From Archaeoglobi archaeon (lineage in GTDB: Archaea > Halobacteriota > Archaeoglobi > Archaeoglobales > Archaeoglobaceae): a DNA stretch of 52,067 nt. The stretch covers positions 1-52,067 of the forward strand of contig JAPDIY010000012.1 in the NCBI GenBank assembly GCA_029259335.1, in the 5' to 3' direction. The position numbers were made by a program, and so were the translations under genes. Below are positions 41,140-49,766 of this stretch, one piece after another (the first letter of the stretch is position 1; each line of letters begins with the position of its first letter). Below the pieces are notes generated by a model that did no database searches, was not told the origin of the DNA, and saw only the letters and a list, made by a program, of their open reading frames with translations.

Positions 41140-42341
41140 AGGCAGTCTTCAATATAGGCCTTAACAATTTTCTCGGCAACATCCGGCTTGAGCCCTTCAA
41201 CCCACTCATGCCTTTTCGGTGTCAGTATGAGAACCCTCGTATCCTCAGTTCCCATTCCCCTCTCCAAGACGTCATTGGCAACAACCATCGTTAGCTTGTC
41301 GACCTCCATTTTCTCTCCAGCAATTTTCAGCAACTCCTCATCGTTTACTCCGGTCTCCGCTTTGAACCCTATTATCTGTCCGCTGTAAATCTTTCTCACT
41401 TCCTTTATTATCTTGGGCGCCCCTTTAAGTTTCAGCTCAATAGAGGGGGCAGTCTTTATTTTCTTTGCTTCCATATCAGCAACAAAATCCGAAGCAGCAG
41501 CGGACGAAACAAAGAGATCACATCCCTTCTCGACCTCATAAAGAACAGCCTTTAGCATATCTTCCACTGACCACACCCTGATCTCCCTGAACATCGAAAG
41601 CTTCAGACCGGTTGGCTTTGATGTAATCAATGTAACCTCTGCCCCCCTCCTCCACATTTCAAGCGCTATCTCTCTCCCCATTTTTCCAGAGCTTTTGTTG
41701 CTTATGAACCTGATTGGATCAATCTGCTCGTATGTCGGTCCTGAGGTAACGATAACTCTCTTTCCCTTAAGCTCCTTCGGGTAAAGCTCCCTTTCTACAT
41801 GGAGGCAAATCGTCTCTAGATCAGGAAACTTCGCTTTTCCCTCCTCGATTTTCGGCTGAACGAATTCGACACCCATATTTACAAGCTTCTGGATATTCTC
41901 CAGCACAGCCTTGTTCTTCATCATCGTCTCGTGCATTGCAGGCACTATTATGATCGGTTTTCCGGAGCCAAGGGCTGTTGTTGCGAAAGTTGTTACGGGC
42001 GTATCGTCTATCCCCTGAGCGATCTTTGAGATCGTATTTGCAGTAGCTGGGGCGATTAAGTACAGATCAGCGTCACCATCAATACCCATGTGGTTAACAT
42101 GCTCAATTCTGCCAGTAATTTCAGTTATCGTTCTACTGCCAGTCGCAAATTCTAGGGCATAGGGGTGTATTATCTTTCTTGCAGCCTTACTCATCACAGC
42201 AACGACATCTGCACCTCTTCTAACAAGCTCTCTTGCAAGTTTGACACTCTCCACAGCAGCTATGCTGCCAGTAATACCGAGAACAATTTTCTTCCCTTCA
42301 AGTTTCCTGCTTTTCTTTCCCTTTATCCTCTCCAAATGCAC
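41136..42341 (-). CDS. coaBC: Bifunctional phosphopantothenoylcysteine decarboxylase/phosphopantothenate-cysteine ligase
   Basis: The 401-residue protein has an N-terminal flavodoxin-like CoaC domain (IVLGITGSIAAVESVKLARELV). Its histidine is in RIEHVNHMGI, and PAMHETMM is the substrate-clamp motif. The C-terminal CoaB domain has SGPTYEQIDPIRFISNKSSG (about 200-220) and SSAAASDFVADM. It adds cysteine to phosphopantothenate and decarboxylates it, two steps of CoA synthesis. The start is a GTG at 42341 preceded by GAGAGGTG, giving an N-terminal extension like the methanococcal enzyme. A TTG at 42383 is another option. The first 44 bases overlap the end of the polyferredoxin gene. Confidence 0.92.
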   Translation of the reverse strand: MHLERIKGKKSRKLEGKKIVLGITGSIAAVESVKLARELVRRGADVVAVMSKAARKIIHPYALEFATGSRTITEITGRIEHVNHMGIDGDADLYLIAPATANTISKIAQGIDDTPVTTFATTALGSGKPIIIVPAMHETMMKNKAVLENIQKLVNMGVEFVQPKIEEGKAKFPDLETICLHVERELYPKELKGKRVIVTSGPTYEQIDPIRFISNKSSGKMGREIALEMWRRGAEVTLITSKPTGLKLSMFREIRVWSVEDMLKAVLYEVEKGCDLFVSSAAASDFVADMEAKKIKTAPSIELKLKGAPKIIKEVRKIYSGQIIGFKAETGVNDEELLKIAGEKMEVDKLTMVVANDVLERGMGTEDTRVLILTPKRHEWVEGLKPDVAEKIVKAYIEDCL

Positions 42342-43614
42342 GCTTAACACCTCTCGTGAACACATCAACATCTCCACTCTCAAGAGCCCTCCTGTATCTC
42401 GCCTTTTTTAAAATCTCCTCTATTCTTGAAATTTTCTCTTCTATAATCGCAAGTTTTTCTTTATCCGGGGGCTCTGGTATCCCCCACTCCTCTTCAATCT
42501 CCATCTCTGCTTCTTCTACAAAGAACTTAAAGGGTTCTTCGACTCTCCTTTTTTCAATAATTCTGGTCACAGCATCTTCCCATGCCTCCCTCCACGGAGC
42601 ATCGGTTGCAACTTCCTTGGTGAAATAGCTGTGTCTCTCAACCTTAATCAGATCATAAGGGCAGGCATTCTCGCATGCTCCGCAGTAAACGCAGAACTTT
42701 TCGTTGAAATGAACCCTTCCCTTATCTTTGGAAACATACCACACCTTGTTGTGCTTGCAGATCAGAATGCATGCGGCACAGCCTACGGGATCACACCTTG
42801 CCATTCTCGCCTCAAATAGCTCAAGTTTACCTTCCATCGGTTTTATGGTCTTTGCGGCATCGTAAGGACAAACCTCCTCACAGTAAGCGCAGTGAGAACA
42901 CAGATCCTGATCTATTTTTATTTCAGCGATTTTCTCTGGAAGCTGGAATGAAATTCTCTTACCCTCGACCTTAATAGCTTCCTCAGGGCAAATCTCTTCG
43001 CATAGCTTGCAGTAATCACATGCTTCTTCATCAATCAGTATATCCGTGTATGGCATCACATCTTCAGGAGTGGGCTCTTTCTCGACCATCTTGAAAACTT
43101 CGCAGAATTCAGCACATATCCCACAGAGATTGCACTTATCTCTGTCTATCTCGACCTTTCCTTCTATCCCCTCATTTTTTTCCTCAATATCCTGACGGGT
43201 TATGAAAACCTCTCGCGTTATTGCATTGGTCGGGCAGGCTTTATAGCACAGAGTACATTCTCTGCAGGTTTCGTACTTGTATGTGTACATGACGGGTGAG
43301 AGAGTCAGAGTAGATCTATCCACTTTCTCTCCATTTATGTAAAACTCAAATGCTGTAAATGGGCAGAAGGAGTAGCAGATTCCGCAGTATGCGCATTTCA
43401 GGTGATCAATTATCACGGGAGGCATGTCTAATCCGACTGCAATATCATGCACTGGTCCAAGCTCTATCGCGTTGACGGGACAGGCATAAACACAAATTCC
43501 ACAGCCGTTACACCACTTGTAATCATATATGAGTTCCCTAACCTCTCCATCAGTTCTCTGTGTGTATTTGAACTTTCCATCATCCAGCATTTCGAGGTCT
43601 CTCTCTATCTCCAT
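42298..43614 (-). CDS. fwdF: Polyferredoxin, FwdF-like, eight [4Fe-4S] clusters
   Basis: The 438-residue protein has eight cysteine clusters: CNGCGICVYACP, CAYCGICYSFCP, CRECTLCYKACP, CNLCGICAEFCE, CDYCKLCEEICP, CSHCAYCEEVCP, a variant CDPVGCAACILICK and CVYCGACENACP. FwdF of methanogens also has eight, wired as four pairs, and carries electrons to or from FwdB. The ATG at 43614 is chosen because GAGAGGTTAGG precedes it. The longer reading to 43737 lies inside the UbiD gene. A C-terminal coiled-coil tail of about 100 charged residues (EEAEMEIEEEWG, EKISRIEEILKKA) is an addition to the usual protein. fwdDBG is 3.8 kb away on the same strand, separated by five unrelated genes. Confidence 0.88.
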   Translation of the reverse strand: MEIERDLEMLDDGKFKYTQRTDGEVRELIYDYKWCNGCGICVYACPVNAIELGPVHDIAVGLDMPPVIIDHLKCAYCGICYSFCPFTAFEFYINGEKVDRSTLTLSPVMYTYKYETCRECTLCYKACPTNAITREVFITRQDIEEKNEGIEGKVEIDRDKCNLCGICAEFCEVFKMVEKEPTPEDVMPYTDILIDEEACDYCKLCEEICPEEAIKVEGKRISFQLPEKIAEIKIDQDLCSHCAYCEEVCPYDAAKTIKPMEGKLELFEARMARCDPVGCAACILICKHNKVWYVSKDKGRVHFNEKFCVYCGACENACPYDLIKVERHSYFTKEVATDAPWREAWEDAVTRIIEKRRVEEPFKFFVEEAEMEIEEEWGIPEPPDKEKLAIIEEKISRIEEILKKARYRRALESGDVDVFTRGVKRAFGEDKGKEKQET

Positions 43615-43639
43615 TTGCCTAACCTCTCTCAGTTGGTTT

Positions 43640-44875
43640 TTAACTCTTATTAATCCTTCTGAACTTTTCCTCTTTTCCAAGTGGTATAGTGGCGTCAATG
43701 CCCCATTTAGATGTTGTGTTTTCTGCTGATGGGTCAAGACTGCTACCTCTCACCCCCCTAACGACGACAAAATCCTTATCTGGCTGAAATCTTGTGGCCA
43801 CGGCAAATTCGACATCTTTGTAGTCAAGGACATCAATGTCTGAATCAACCACCACAACCCCTTTCATGCTCGGATTCGCTGCAAGAGCTGCAAGGATTGC
43901 ATTTTTAGCATCTCCCTCCGATTTTTTCTCAATCTGGACTATGCAGTGGAAATAGTGGCAGCTTCCGGGTGTGGTTATGACGTTCTTAACCTTGCAAACG
44001 TTTGAGACGAATTTGTAAATTACCGGCTCGTATGGCACACCCATGAGCATCTGGTGCTCCTTCCCGCCGGGAGTAATGGAGTAGTAAATGAAATCGTCCT
44101 TAACGTACATTTCATCAAAAACCAGCTTTGGTTCATCCCTTATTTTGTCGTAGGTTCCGGTAATGTCAACAAAGGGACCCTCCTTAACCCTTTCAGCCGT
44201 AATTCTTCCAAAGAGGATGATTTCTGAATCTGGAACTAGCAGGTCTCCTCTCCTGTAAAGTTTCAACCCCTTCATGAGTTTTGAAGCGTAATTGAATTCC
44301 TCGCCTGCGGGAACTCGTGTGGCTGAGGCAAAAAGGAAAAGTGGATGAACTCCGATGGCAACAGCGACCTCAAGCTCTTCTCCACTCTCAACAGCCTCCT
44401 TCCACATCAGGTATGCATGCCTTGGAGGAACAAGCCGGATAGCAACCGATGTCTCGTCAAGAACCATCATGCGGTGAATGCTGGCATTGTATTGCCCTCT
44501 CTTTGCAATCACAACACCTGCTGTGATGTATCTTCCACCGTCCTGCGGGTAGTATTTCAGAGTCGGGAGATCGTAAAGATTTGCTTCTCTTTTTTTAACA
44601 TCAAGCTCGGAGAAATCACTTATTTCCAGCTTTACATCTCTCTTTTCTATCTCAGCCAACTCTCTGGCTATGCTATAAGCATCAACGCTTAGATATTTGG
44701 CAAGAACCTGACGGGATGATACAAAGTTCTTCGCAACCCTCTTACCTTCAACATTCAGTATTACGGGTTTGTCCGATAGGTTCTTACTTTTCAAATAATC
44801 TGTTACTTCATCATGCTTCAGTTCAACATTGATTTGGATAGGTTCTACTCTCCTAATAACATCTCTGAGGTTCAT
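43640..44875 (-). CDS. UbiD-family decarboxylase
   Basis: The 411-residue protein matches UbiD, which uses prenylated FMN to decarboxylate unsaturated acids. The N-terminal half has ANLYDLPTLKYYPQDGGRYITAG (about 98-120) and a SIHRMM segment (about 133-138) at the flavin site. E-F-N-Y-A-S contacts and GPFVDITGTYD (about 233-243), followed by a late FAVATRFQPDKD, complete the signature. In archaea one UbiD homologue is the anhydromevalonate-phosphate decarboxylase of the modified mevalonate pathway, and length and context are compatible. A role in quinone synthesis with the nearby UbiA is the other option. The partner flavin prenyltransferase UbiX is not in the window. Confidence 0.85.
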   Translation of the reverse strand: MNLRDVIRRVEPIQINVELKHDEVTDYLKSKNLSDKPVILNVEGKRVAKNFVSSRQVLAKYLSVDAYSIARELAEIEKRDVKLEISDFSELDVKKREANLYDLPTLKYYPQDGGRYITAGVVIAKRGQYNASIHRMMVLDETSVAIRLVPPRHAYLMWKEAVESGEELEVAVAIGVHPLFLFASATRVPAGEEFNYASKLMKGLKLYRRGDLLVPDSEIILFGRITAERVKEGPFVDITGTYDKIRDEPKLVFDEMYVKDDFIYYSITPGGKEHQMLMGVPYEPVIYKFVSNVCKVKNVITTPGSCHYFHCIVQIEKKSEGDAKNAILAALAANPSMKGVVVVDSDIDVLDYKDVEFAVATRFQPDKDFVVVRGVRGSSLDPSAENTTSKWGIDATIPLGKEEKFRRINKS

Positions 44876-44935
44876 AAAAATTGGAGGCTATTTTAATAAA
44901 TAAAGTTAATCCTGTTTTTCTCTGAACAGAGTTTA

Positions 44936-45835
44936 CTATTGCTTGTTGAGTTCCTTATCAATCAGCTTCGCAAACTCTTCGTAAGGCATATACCCTACAA
45001 TCTTTTTGCCATTGATGAAGAACGTCGGTGTTCCTTTGACACCGTAACTAATACCATCCTGCAAGTCTTTGTCAACCTCCGTCTTGTATTTGCCGGAATC
45101 GAGGCATGCCTTGAAAGCTGTAACGTTCAGACCGAGCTGTTTCGCGTAGGTGTAGAGCATAGAGGTGTTAGACATCCACTCTCTTTGCTTCTCGTACAGT
45201 ATTCGGTGGAATTCCCAGTATTTGCCCTGCTCTCCTGCGCAATCTGCAGCTTCAGCACCTTTGTAGGCAATCTCTCCATGAACGGGAAAATCTCTGAACA
45301 CGAACTTAACCTTGTCACCGTAGTTCTACAGTATTTTTGGCTCAACTACGTTGGCAAACTTTGCGCAGTAAGGGCATGTATAGTCGCTGAATTCTATGAT
45401 AACAACTTTCGCATTCTCCGCTCCGGTGTAGGGATCATCATCTGCGCTGACATTCACCTTTTCTACCGGTTTTTCCTCGTTTTGCTGGGTAAGCTGGATA
45501 ACGCACTGCTGGTTGTTCATCAGCAGCATTGACCCGTCTGCAGTCATGAACATCTGTTCATTTGCAATCGTACCGTTTTCGTCGTAAAACTGAAGGTTGA
45601 GCAGGTAAATCTCACCGTAGGGTTCTGTATTCGTTATTCTCACATTAACACTTGGATAGTTGGCATGAATTAGTGTGTTAAGTTTGTCGGTAACATCATT
45701 AAGGCTTTTGTTAATATCTACAGTGTTGGTCTCACAAACCTCTGGTGGGCTTTGAATGCTCGAACTCATTACACCGTAAACGATTAGAGCACCGACTGCA
45801 AGTCCTACGACGATACCTATTACTAAATCTCTCAT
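44936..45835 (-). pseudogene. DsbA-like thioredoxin-fold protein interrupted by an in-frame TAG
   Basis: Read through the stop at 45328-45326, the gene gives 299 residues. An N-terminal membrane anchor (LVIGIVVGLAVGALIVYGVM) leads to a 100-residue periplasmic-side domain. A DsbA-like thioredoxin domain follows, with the active site CPYC (C154, C157) in IIEFSDYTCPYCAKF, the late GVKGTPTFFINGK cis-proline loop and an end in LNKQ. The amber codon falls after NVVEPKIL, and the same frame continues NYGDKVKFVFRDFPVHGE, the normal DsbA sequence. A single base change from GAG, AAG or CAG would give it. TAG is used as an ordinary stop in this genome (gctA, flippase), so recoding is unlikely. A TATA box at 45856-45866 fits a leaderless start. 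Confidence 0.82.
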
Positions 45836-45855
45836 ACCTCAGGCTAAGGTTGCTT

Positions 45856-45866
45856 AGTATAAATAG
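45856..45866 (-). promoter_or_regulatory. TATA box of the DsbA-like gene
   Basis: ACTATTTATACT on the minus strand lies about 25 bases before the ATG at 45835, the spacing of a leaderless message. The divergent FAD oxidoreductase gene starts at 45908, and its own AT-rich box lies near 45880. Confidence 0.5.
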
Positions 45867-45907
45867 TTATAGGATGAAATTTTTAACTCTCAGACAAATT
45901 CAGGATA

Positions 45908-47125
45908 ATGAAGATTGCAGTTGTTGGAGCTGGGCTTTGCGGGCTCAAAGCGGCGAGAGAGCTGGCAGAATTTGCCGAGATTAGAGTTTTTGAACCCCAT
46001 GATGTTGGAGGTTTGGTAGCATCGTGGGGTGAAGGTTTTAGCATCGAAAAATTCTACCATCACTGCTTCCGAGATGATCGCTTTCTGATTGATGAAATCA
46101 GAAACTGCGGCCTTAAGTCAAAATTAGTTTGGAAGATAGCCAAGACCGGATTTGCAGTTGATGGTAGAATATACCCGTTAAATACGCCGTTTGAAATACT
46201 TCGATATCCCTACATGAGCTTGGTTGATAAAATAAAGCTTGCAAAATTTACGATTAAAAGCAGAAGAATGAACTATGAAGATTTTGATGATGTCGGGGTT
46301 ATCGAGGGGATAAGGAAAGAGCTTGGAGAAAATCTGCTTGAGAAGTTTTTCATGCCACTTCTGAGGTCAAAGTTTGGTGAAAATGCCGAGGAGGTCAGCT
46401 ACGCATGGTTGCTTGGAAGGGTGGCGATAAGGAGTAACAGAAAATTTGCTGGGGAGGAAATAGGCTATATAAGGCATGGATTTCATCAGCTAATCGAGAA
46501 GATGCGTGAGGGGCTTGATATTGTAAGGGAGAGAGCTAAGATTAAGAGAGCGAAAAAATGGGATGTGAATGGAGAATCATTTGATGCAGTCGTTTTCACG
46601 GCACCCTTGCCTGAGCTTGGGGAATTAAAGGAGCGGCTTGGGCTTCCTGAGATAAAATATCAAAGTTCAATATGTGCTCTCGTCGGAGCCAAGAGAAGTC
46701 TGACTGATGACATTTATTGGGTGAACATTGCTGATGAAATGAGCTTTGGTGCCATAATCGAGCACACAAACTTCATGCCCATCGAAGACTATGGAATACA
46801 CCTAATCTACCTTGCAAGCTACTCAACGCCCGAAGGGTGGCTTTTCAGCATGAGCGATGATGAGATTGCGAAACTCTTCGTGGGTGATCTTAGGAAACTG
46901 GGGATGGATGAAAAGGATGTGAGATGGATTAGGATTTTCAGAGCAAAATACAGCGGGCCGATTTACGAGAAAGGCTATGCGAGGAAGATCACCCCTTACA
47001 AAGTCGCTGATGGATTTTACATTGCTGGAATGACATCAAAGCCGAATTATCCTGAGAGGAGCATGAACGGGAGTATAAGAGCCGGCCTTGAGGTGGCGGA
47101 GGAGGTCAAGAAAGACCTTCTATGA
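45908..47125 (+). CDS. FAD-dependent oxidoreductase of the protoporphyrinogen/amine oxidase fold
   Basis: The 405-residue protein starts with the dinucleotide motif KIAVVGAGLCGLKAARELAE (residues 2-21) and has the GGLVASWGEGFSIEKFYHH segment (about 33-51). These are typical of the flavin amine oxidase/UDP-galactopyranose mutase-like group. The C-terminal FYIAGMTSKPNYPERSMNGSIRAGLEVAEEV (about 367-397) is the second FAD-binding stretch. Related proteins oxidise amines, carotenoids or protoporphyrinogen, or act in glycan loci. No substrate can be named here. It has few paralogue clues in its neighbourhood and converges with the next gene, overlapping its end by 20 bases. Confidence 0.72.
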   Translation: MKIAVVGAGLCGLKAARELAEFAEIRVFEPHDVGGLVASWGEGFSIEKFYHHCFRDDRFLIDEIRNCGLKSKLVWKIAKTGFAVDGRIYPLNTPFEILRYPYMSLVDKIKLAKFTIKSRRMNYEDFDDVGVIEGIRKELGENLLEKFFMPLLRSKFGENAEEVSYAWLLGRVAIRSNRKFAGEEIGYIRHGFHQLIEKMREGLDIVRERAKIKRAKKWDVNGESFDAVVFTAPLPELGELKERLGLPEIKYQSSICALVGAKRSLTDDIYWVNIADEMSFGAIIEHTNFMPIEDYGIHLIYLASYSTPEGWLFSMSDDEIAKLFVGDLRKLGMDEKDVRWIRIFRAKYSGPIYEKGYARKITPYKVADGFYIAGMTSKPNYPERSMNGSIRAGLEVAEEVKKDLL

Positions 47126-48233
47126 CTCTCTCCATAATCATCGCGAGTCTCACTCTCGCATATTCGACAAACTTCTCTCCGATTGTAATCTTTGTTCCGC
47201 TAATCCTGCAAAAACCTGCTTTCTCGGCATTTAAAAGATGCTGTCCTGCCTGATTGAGAATCGGGTAGATGTCTGTGTGTGTGAGAGGATAGGTTGCTGC
47301 AAGGAACTCTCCGATCACATCCCTTGGTATCTCCGTGTAGCTGAACTTGAGGATAGCTTCAACAGCCTCTTTCGTGATTCTGTACTCTTCGCCCATCTCG
47401 TATCCGTAAGGGCTGTAAGATTTTAGTTTGAAAGCAAGCCCCATATTATTTAGTTTTTTGGCGAGTTTAACCGCTTCCTCATTCAAAACAGAGTTAACAA
47501 GGAACTGGCAGAGAACAGTTTTTGGATGAGCACTCTCTGTAAATCTGCATTCTTCGAGAGGAAATTTTTTCATAAAATTCAACAAGGATTTAAGGCTGTA
47601 GTCTTCGGGCTTATCGAACGCACTTCTAACAGCCAAGGATTCTGAGATTCCAAGAGCAATGATGTAGCTTTTTGGGTCTTCAGCTATTTTCTTCAGTTTC
47701 TTTTCGTTTCTCTTCACCCTCCTTCCCACAACTTTTTTCGCTGCAGCGTAGCCCTCGTGAGTCAGACATGCGAACATTTCCGGTTTTAGTTTAGGTTTTG
47801 AGAATGAACTTGAAAATCCAAGCATTTTAAGGTCTGCAATTGCTACTTTTAGCGGTTTGTAGTCGATATTTTTCTCATATACTTCGCCAACTGTGTAAAG
47901 ATAGGCGAGAGAGTCTTCAATTGCTTTGACGTGCATGCTTGGATTTTCAAGCTCTTCAAAACTTTCGCAAGGTATTTCGATATCAAAACTCTCACAGAAC
48001 TCCTCAATGGGAATGCAACCATCGCAGTCTCCAACAACATGAATTTCGCGGAATGGATGTGACGTAAGTCTTTCAATGCATGATTCGTAGCTTCCAGCGT
48101 ATAAATCAATCCCAACTCTTTTTCTAAGAATCGCAATGTCCACCCATCCTACCAGAACCTTGAAGGGGGAAATCACTCTGTAACCTGCTTTTCTAAGGTT
48201 TTCAGCGAGCTTCTCCCTTAAATCAAGATACAT
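47106..48233 (-). CDS. Unrecognised 375-residue soluble protein
   Basis: I do not recognise the family. The N-terminal 90 residues look like a nuclease-like alpha-beta fold (LRKAGYRVISPFKVLVGWVDIAIL, then a conserved-looking IHVVGDCDGC). A middle lysine-rich helix (KKVVGRRVKRNEKKLKKIA) and a C-terminal winged-helix-like part (YRITKEAVEAILKFSY, AGQHLLNAEKAGFCRISG) follow. Restriction-like or regulatory functions are guesses only. The predicted start at 48233 has no obvious ribosome site. It ends by overlapping the FAD gene by 20 bases on the other strand. Confidence 0.7.
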   Translation of the reverse strand: MYLDLREKLAENLRKAGYRVISPFKVLVGWVDIAILRKRVGIDLYAGSYESCIERLTSHPFREIHVVGDCDGCIPIEEFCESFDIEIPCESFEELENPSMHVKAIEDSLAYLYTVGEVYEKNIDYKPLKVAIADLKMLGFSSSFSKPKLKPEMFACLTHEGYAAAKKVVGRRVKRNEKKLKKIAEDPKSYIIALGISESLAVRSAFDKPEDYSLKSLLNFMKKFPLEECRFTESAHPKTVLCQFLVNSVLNEEAVKLAKKLNNMGLAFKLKSYSPYGYEMGEEYRITKEAVEAILKFSYTEIPRDVIGEFLAATYPLTHTDIYPILNQAGQHLLNAEKAGFCRISGTKITIGEKFVEYARVRLAMIMERVIEGLS

Positions 48234-48445
48234 GCTCTTGCTTGTTAAGAAGATTAATGTTTTTTCCGATTTGGGTTTTTGGCGTGGGTATCAGTTTTGG
48301 GGAAATCGGCTATGCATCTCCGTTTGCTCACCTGTGCGTGTTGATTTTATCACTTGTTTGGCTTTTTGGAAAAACCAGCGATAAAAGTGCAGACTGCACC
48401 TCATCGAAATAATCGTGTTATCGTGTTATGGATCTCAAGCTTTAA
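48234..48445. other. Intergenic stretch with no gene seen
   Basis: This gap between the unrecognised protein and the attachment-site region holds no open frame with coding character. It includes a tandem-like TCGTGTTATCGTGTTATG at about 48413-48430. It is probably promoter and host flank of the integrated element. Confidence 0.4.
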
Positions 48446-48535
48446 GTGCCGAAAAAAGGTTATCAGGTCGCCGAGCTTTTAGAGGAATTGCACAAAATTT
48501 TGGAGAGAATCAGAAACATTGTTGAAAACCCATAA
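48446..48535 (+). CDS. Tiny 29-residue ORF next to the attachment site
   Basis: A GTG at 48446 opens a frame reading VPKKGYQVAELLEELHKIL and ERIRNIVENP, ending in TAA just before the tRNA fragment. The heptad-like leucines suggest an amphipathic helix. There is no clear ribosome site. It could be a small gene or the tail of one cut off by integration. Confidence 0.25.
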   Translation: MPKKGYQVAELLEELHKILERIRNIVENP

Positions 48536-49529
48536 AATTGAGTGCGGGGGGAGGGATTCGAACCCTCGAACCCCTACGGGACAGGACCCTCAATCCCCCA
48601 AATCGGAAATAGGGATTCCAGAATACTTTAAACTCGCTGAAACCTTCATAGAATGGCTTAAAGTAGAGAGCCAATCAAACATCTCCATGTATCCATCAAA
48701 GCTATCAAAAATACTCGGACGGAAAAAAATTAGAAATCCTCAGGATTTAAGGGAAATACTCGAACCATACATTCAGAAGGGAGACAGACACGCCTTAAAT
48801 GCCGTTAGAACATATCTCAGATTCCTTGTGAAGACAGGGAGAAGAAAGGTCAGTGAGGTTGAAGATTACCGTGCTGTGATTCCAACGATAAGAACCAATG
48901 CCAAGAGCGAGACTGAGAAGGCCATAACTGCGGATGAAGTTGTCAGAGCTTACAGGTCGATTCAGGGGAAGGATGAGAACAAGAAGATTCGCCAGCTTCT
49001 CTTTAAACTCCTCGTATTCTCAGGATTAAGGACGAAAGAAGCGCTCGCCCTCTTGAACCAGTTCAATGTGGAAACCCTCGAACGGACATATAAGGCATTC
49101 AACATCCCTGATGAGATCAGAAAGAAACTGGCCGTCTATGACATGGAAACCATCAAAATCCCCAGAAGAAAAGAGACGACAAAAAGAACATATGTGGCCA
49201 TATTCCCAAAGGAGATAGTCGATGATCTCATGTGGTTCAAGAGCTTAGGGAAGGAGGCCACAAGAGGACTCCTCGATCCTGAACGCATGTTCGAGCCAGA
49301 GGGCAGGATTAAGCCAAAACTCCTGCGAACTTTCCACATGAACTTTCTGAACGATAACGCATTCAGTGTGGAAGGTGTGCCGGCCGATGTTTACCGCATC
49401 ATCGAGTTCATGCAGGGCAGAACCCACAAGGATGTTGGAGGTAGAAACTACAGGGCCAACGTTCAGACTGCCGTCAGGCTTTACTATGGCCTCCTTGACG
49501 AGTTCAAGAAAACCGTTCTGATCCTTTAA
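48519..49529 (+). CDS. SSV-type tyrosine integrase, C-terminal portion int(C)
   Basis: The 336-codon frame begins in flanking DNA with a TTG and passes through the antisense of a tRNA 3' end, giving the tell-tale CGGRDSNPRTPTGQD peptide. It continues into a full archaeal tyrosine recombinase. Catalytic residues visible are R171 (FSGLRTKEAL), K267 and R270 (KPKLLRTF), R301 (EFMQGRTHKD) and the nucleophile Y311 (GGRNYRANV). In SSV-type elements the attachment site lies inside int, so integration splits the gene. This piece with the C-terminal domain stays at one end, and int(N) with the intact tRNA lies at the other. The real start may therefore be lost, and the integrase would be inactive while integrated. 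The element lies to the right. Confidence 0.85.
   Translation: MLKTHKIECGGRDSNPRTPTGQDPQSPKSEIGIPEYFKLAETFIEWLKVESQSNISMYPSKLSKILGRKKIRNPQDLREILEPYIQKGDRHALNAVRTYLRFLVKTGRRKVSEVEDYRAVIPTIRTNAKSETEKAITADEVVRAYRSIQGKDENKKIRQLLFKLLVFSGLRTKEALALLNQFNVETLERTYKAFNIPDEIRKKLAVYDMETIKIPRRKETTKRTYVAIFPKEIVDDLMWFKSLGKEATRGLLDPERMFEPEGRIKPKLLRTFHMNFLNDNAFSVEGVPADVYRIIEFMQGRTHKDVGGRNYRANVQTAVRLYYGLLDEFKKTVLIL
48543..48594 (-). other. tRNA-Leu 3' fragment marking the attachment site (att)
   Basis: On the minus strand the 52 bases read from an anticodon loop TTGAGGG (anticodon GAG), through a long variable arm (CCCGTAGGGG). They continue to a T arm GAGGGTTCGAATCCCTC and an acceptor strand CCCCCGC with discriminator A, but no CCA. 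The 5' half is missing: the bases that should pair in the anticodon stem match only partly. Loss of homology at the anticodon loop is the typical crossover border of archaeal integrative elements. The intact tRNA-Leu(GAG) should sit at the other end of the element. Confidence 0.85.
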
Positions 49530-49699
49530 TCGTAAATGCCACCTCTTTTACCTATTTTTAGTATTTTCACAAGCCTTTCCTCTTTATCGTACTCGAATAT
49601 TACTCTGTAGTCCCCAACCCTTAGCCTGTAAACGTATTGCTGGCCTTTCAGCTTCCTAACATCAGCAATAACCCTGTCTATTTTTCCAGAAACTCCCCA
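49526..49699 (-). pseudogene. RelE/ParE toxin remnant
   Basis: An open frame of 57 codons ending at 49526 reads KIDRVIADVRKLKGQQYVYR, then LRVGDYRVIFEYDKEERLVK and ILKIGKRGGIYD. This is the C-terminal two thirds of a RelE toxin, with the catalytic-type RVGDYRVIFEY strand. It begins right after an in-frame TAA with no start codon, so the N-terminal helix and first strands are lost. No antitoxin is adjacent. It overlaps the integrase stop by four bases and is a relic. Confidence 0.75.
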
Positions 49700-49766
49700 T
49701 TATCACCTTTGAACTGCTTAAGGTTTTGGTGCAAAATATTTTAAGGTTTCAGGTTCTAAAGGAAGT

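Noticed and set aside
42302-42341. A TTG overlapping the fwdF stop as the coaBC start
   Set aside because: That TTG is not in the coaBC frame; the GTG at 42341 with GAGAGGTG fits better.
45326-45328. TAG as pyrrolysine in the DsbA-like gene
   Set aside because: TAG ends other genes in this window (gctA, the flippase and the large membrane protein) and no pyl genes are seen; kept only as a check in the finding.
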